DNA of 7,944 nt from Gemmatimonadaceae bacterium. Lineage in GTDB: Bacteria > Gemmatimonadota > Gemmatimonadetes > Gemmatimonadales > Gemmatimonadaceae. The stretch covers positions 1-7,944 of the forward strand of contig JADGGM010000113.1 of assembly GCA_019689955.1 (NCBI GenBank), given 5' to 3'. Below, one piece after another: positions 6,263 through 7,944 of the stretch (position 1 is its first letter; every line of letters begins with the position of its first letter). Below the pieces are notes generated by a model, which did no database searches, was not told the origin of the DNA, and saw only the letters and a list, made by a program, of their open reading frames with translations. The position numbers and the translations under genes are program-made.

Positions 6263-7542
6263 ACGCACGCATGATGACGGCCCTGGGCCTCGCCCTCGGC
6301 GCCTTCGCGGCCGCCGCGGGGGCGCAGACGATCGCGATCACCGGCGGGAAGGTGTTCCCGGTGAGCGGCCCGCCGATCGAGAACGGCACGGTGCTCATCC
6401 GCGACGGCAAGATCGTCGCCGTGGGCGCGAACGTGGCCATCCCGGCCGACGCGCAGCGCGTGGACGCGAGCGGCAAGTGGGTCACCCCGGGGCTGGTGAA
6501 CCCGGGGAACCAGCTCGGCCTCGCCGAGGTCGGGTTCGGCGCCGACGCCAACGAGTCGCACGCGCGCACGCCGGACAACATCGCCGCCTCGTTCCGCGCC
6601 TGGGACGGGCTCAACCCCCACTCGGTGTACATCCCCGCCACGCGCGAGGACGGGATCACGAGCAACCTGTCGATCCCCGTGGGCGGGCTGGTCGCCGGCC
6701 AGGGGGCGCTGATCGACCTCCTCTCCACCTCCCGGGCCGACATGATCGTCAAGGCCCCCGCCGTGATGGTCGCGCAGATCACCGACGACCAGAGCGCCGG
6801 GACCGGCGCGCGCGGCCAGCTCCTCGCCAAGCTCCGCGCGCTGCTCGACGACGCGAAGTACTACGCCGCGCACCGGGCGGAGTTCGACCGCGGACAGGCC
6901 CGCACGATGACCGTCCCGCGGGCGGAGCTCGAGGCGATGGTCCCCGTCATCCAGGGGCGCCTCCCGTTCCTGATCTACGCCGACCAGGCGAGCGACATCG
7001 AGGCCGCGCTCGCGCTGGCCAAGGAGTACGGGTTCAAGCTGATCCTCGGGAGCGCGGCCGAGGGGTGGATGGTCGCCGACAAGATCGCCGCCGCGAAGGT
7101 GCCGGTGATCGTGGGCGCGATGAACAACATCCCGAATAGCTTCGCCTCGCTCGGCACGCGGCAGGACAACGCCGCCTTGCTGCGCAAGGCCGGCGTGACC
7201 GTCGCGCTCATGGGGAACGCGGGGGGCGGCGACGAAGAGCTGCTCAACGTCCGCAACATCCGCTACGAGGCGGGGAACGCCGTCGGCTACGGCATGTCGT
7301 GGGACGACGCGCTGCGCGCGATCACCCTCGTCCCCGCGGAGCTCTTCGGCGCCGCGGACCGCATCGGGTCGCTCCAGCCCGGGCGCGAGGCGAACGTCGT
7401 GGTGTGGGACGGCGATCCGTTCGAGTTCGCCACGCACGCCACGGCCGTGTTCATCCGCGGCCAACGCCAGACCGACACGTCACGGCAGGACCTGCTGATG
7501 CAGCGCTACAAGACGCTCCCCCCGGCGTACGAGGGGCCCTAG
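6259..7542 (+). CDS. exported amidohydrolase-fold protein lacking all recognisable metal ligands (probable pseudoenzyme)
   Basis: A 427-residue paralogue of the preceding protein. A Sec signal peptide (about 1-22) ends AAAAGA before Q23; no lipobox is present, so it should be soluble periplasmic or secreted. Fold landmarks are kept: composite-domain start (ITGGKVFPVSGPPIENG), TPGL (76-79), AGVTVAL (311-317), and IGSLQPGREANVVVWDGDPF (369-388). Aligned to its neighbour, the active-site positions are changed: HSH becomes G83-N84-Q85, the GENPKRVYG acidic motif is absent (DDQ region), VHNH becomes I239-Y240-A241-D242, HH becomes G264-S265, and HSDD becomes M318-G319-N320-A321. The frame is intact from start to stop with no premature stops, and codon use resembles its neighbours, so it looks like a maintained gene rather than decay. 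A structural or regulatory partner of the lipoprotein enzyme is the simplest idea; a metal-free reaction or binding protein is possible. Databases would probably call it simply 'amidohydrolase'. Confidence 0.88.
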   Translation: MNARMMTALGLALGAFAAAAGAQTIAITGGKVFPVSGPPIENGTVLIRDGKIVAVGANVAIPADAQRVDASGKWVTPGLVNPGNQLGLAEVGFGADANESHARTPDNIAASFRAWDGLNPHSVYIPATREDGITSNLSIPVGGLVAGQGALIDLLSTSRADMIVKAPAVMVAQITDDQSAGTGARGQLLAKLRALLDDAKYYAAHRAEFDRGQARTMTVPRAELEAMVPVIQGRLPFLIYADQASDIEAALALAKEYGFKLILGSAAEGWMVADKIAAAKVPVIVGAMNNIPNSFASLGTRQDNAALLRKAGVTVALMGNAGGGDEELLNVRNIRYEAGNAVGYGMSWDDALRAITLVPAELFGAADRIGSLQPGREANVVVWDGDPFEFATHATAVFIRGQRQTDTSRQDLLMQRYKTLPPAYEGP

Positions 7543-7575
7543 TCGCGCCGACGGAGCAGGCCGAACGACACGCGC

Positions 7576-7607
7576 ACGGCTCGTGGGGAGCGCTCCCCAC
7601 GAGCCGT
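7576..7607. terminator. perfect 32-nt palindrome, intrinsic terminator between convergent genes
   Basis: A 16+16 nt inverted repeat without mismatch or spacer is centred between 7591 and 7592. In RNA it would form about a 14-bp GC-rich stem with a GCGC tetraloop. It starts 33 nt after the stop of the degenerate amidohydrolase and 36 nt before the end of the minus-strand VOC gene. On the plus strand it is followed by only a short T run (TTTC); on the minus strand there is no T run. It therefore fits best as terminator of the plus-strand operon, perhaps bidirectional as a roadblock hairpin. The rest of gap 7543-7643 holds nothing else recognisable. Confidence 0.8.
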
Positions 7608-7643
7608 TTCGCATCCTGTCGTCCCCGTCCTCCGCGCCGTGCG

Positions 7644-7943
7644 TCAGTGCGGCACTTCGGCCATGAGGGCGAGCAGGTTCCGCTCGCTGTCGCGGAAAAA
7701 GGTCATCCAGAGATCGTGCGTGTCGAGCCTCGCGATCAGGTGCGGCGTGTCCTCGAACACCACCCCCCGCACGCGCAGCGCCTCGAACGCGGGCTGGATG
7801 CTCGGCACCTTGTAGTAGATCACCGACGCCCGGTGGTCGGGCTCCGCCGATTCCGGGGTGCTGAGCATGAGGCGCACGCCGCCGACGTCGAAGAAGGCGA
7901 GGTTCGGCACCTGGAAGAGAAGGCGCATCCCTAGCGTGTCGCG
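7644..7943 (-). CDS. glyoxalase/bleomycin-resistance (VOC) family protein, 5' end missing
   Basis: This is the last 99 codons of a minus-strand VOC-fold gene that converges on the amidohydrolase operon. The frame is open to the window edge. A Met codon lies at 7926-7928, but the residues just before it read RDTLG, giving RDTLGMRLLFQVPNLAFFDVGGVRLML. That is the standard VOC pattern '(F)YrdtLGl.l....' after the first strand and helix, so this Met is internal and the real start is beyond 7944. The second module runs from VIYYKV through IQPAFEALRVRGVVFED and ends HDLWMTFFRDSERNLLALMAE, the usual terminal strand pair. A typical single VOC domain has about 120-130 residues, so roughly 25 are missing. 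Substrate and metal use cannot be stated. Such genes are usually housekeeping stress or unknown-function proteins, and nothing links it to the convergent operon. Confidence 0.87.
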   Translation of the reverse strand, partial: RDTLGMRLLFQVPNLAFFDVGGVRLMLSTPESAEPDHRASVIYYKVPSIQPAFEALRVRGVVFEDTPHLIARLDTHDLWMTFFRDSERNLLALMAEVPH

Positions 7944-7944
7944 G

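Noticed and set aside
4718..6268. Long minus-strand open frame (516 codons) opposite the lipoprotein amidohydrolase, longer than the sense gene
   Set aside because: It is a high-GC antisense shadow. Its translation is low-complexity, rich in Arg, Val and His, without motifs. The sense frame has a ribosome binding site, a lipobox and the metal motifs.
6259..7542. The degenerate amidohydrolase as a decaying pseudogene
   Set aside because: There are no stops or frameshifts, the signal peptide and ribosome binding site are intact, fold motifs are kept and codon use is normal. Loss limited to the metal site points to a maintained non-catalytic protein.
7299..7934. Plus-strand 211-codon frame spanning the end of the degenerate amidohydrolase, the terminator and the VOC gene
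   Set aside because: It runs through the palindrome and two supported genes, has a biased composition and shows no motif.

Overview
This is a very GC-rich, densely packed bacterial window, free-living and heterotrophic in style. It shows ATGA/GTGA gene overlaps, strong GGAGG-type ribosome binding sites and a periplasmic or outer-membrane lipoprotein. Gene content and protein style would fit Gemmatimonadota or a similar GC-rich Gram-negative soil lineage. That placement is a guess, because no rRNA or other phylogenetic marker is present.

Region 1 (2-4700, + strand) looks like one catabolic operon for CoA-thioester chemistry. In order it holds the 3' end of an enoyl-CoA hydratase, a short BoxB-like diiron epoxidase of the benzoyl-CoA/phenylacetyl-CoA type, a cytosolic glycerophosphodiester phosphodiesterase, a 3-hydroxyacyl-CoA dehydrogenase, a complete enoyl-CoA hydratase and a cytosolic amidohydrolase_2 (ACMSD/decarboxylase-like) enzyme. 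From the epoxidase onward every junction overlaps (11 nt, then three 4-nt overlaps), so these five genes are almost certainly translated from one message. The plausible logic is epoxidation of an aromatic CoA thioester, ring opening and hydration, then beta-oxidation. The phosphodiesterase is the odd member. No reductase, thiolase, ring-opening aldehyde dehydrogenase or CoA ligase is visible here; they may lie upstream.

Region 2 (4769-7542, + strand) encodes two exported amidohydrolase-superfamily paralogues with a 4-nt overlap. The first is a lipoprotein with an intact metal site. The second has a Sec signal peptide and keeps the fold landmarks, but every recognisable metal-binding or catalytic residue has been replaced. 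This active-enzyme plus dead-paralogue pair is the most interesting feature of the window.

Region 3 (7543-7944) holds a perfect 32-nt palindrome that serves as the intergenic terminator between converging genes. It is followed on the minus strand by the 3' part of a glyoxalase/VOC-fold gene whose start lies beyond the window.

No RNA genes, mobile elements, CRISPR arrays or long repeats were seen. No intergenic stretch exceeds about 100 bases.
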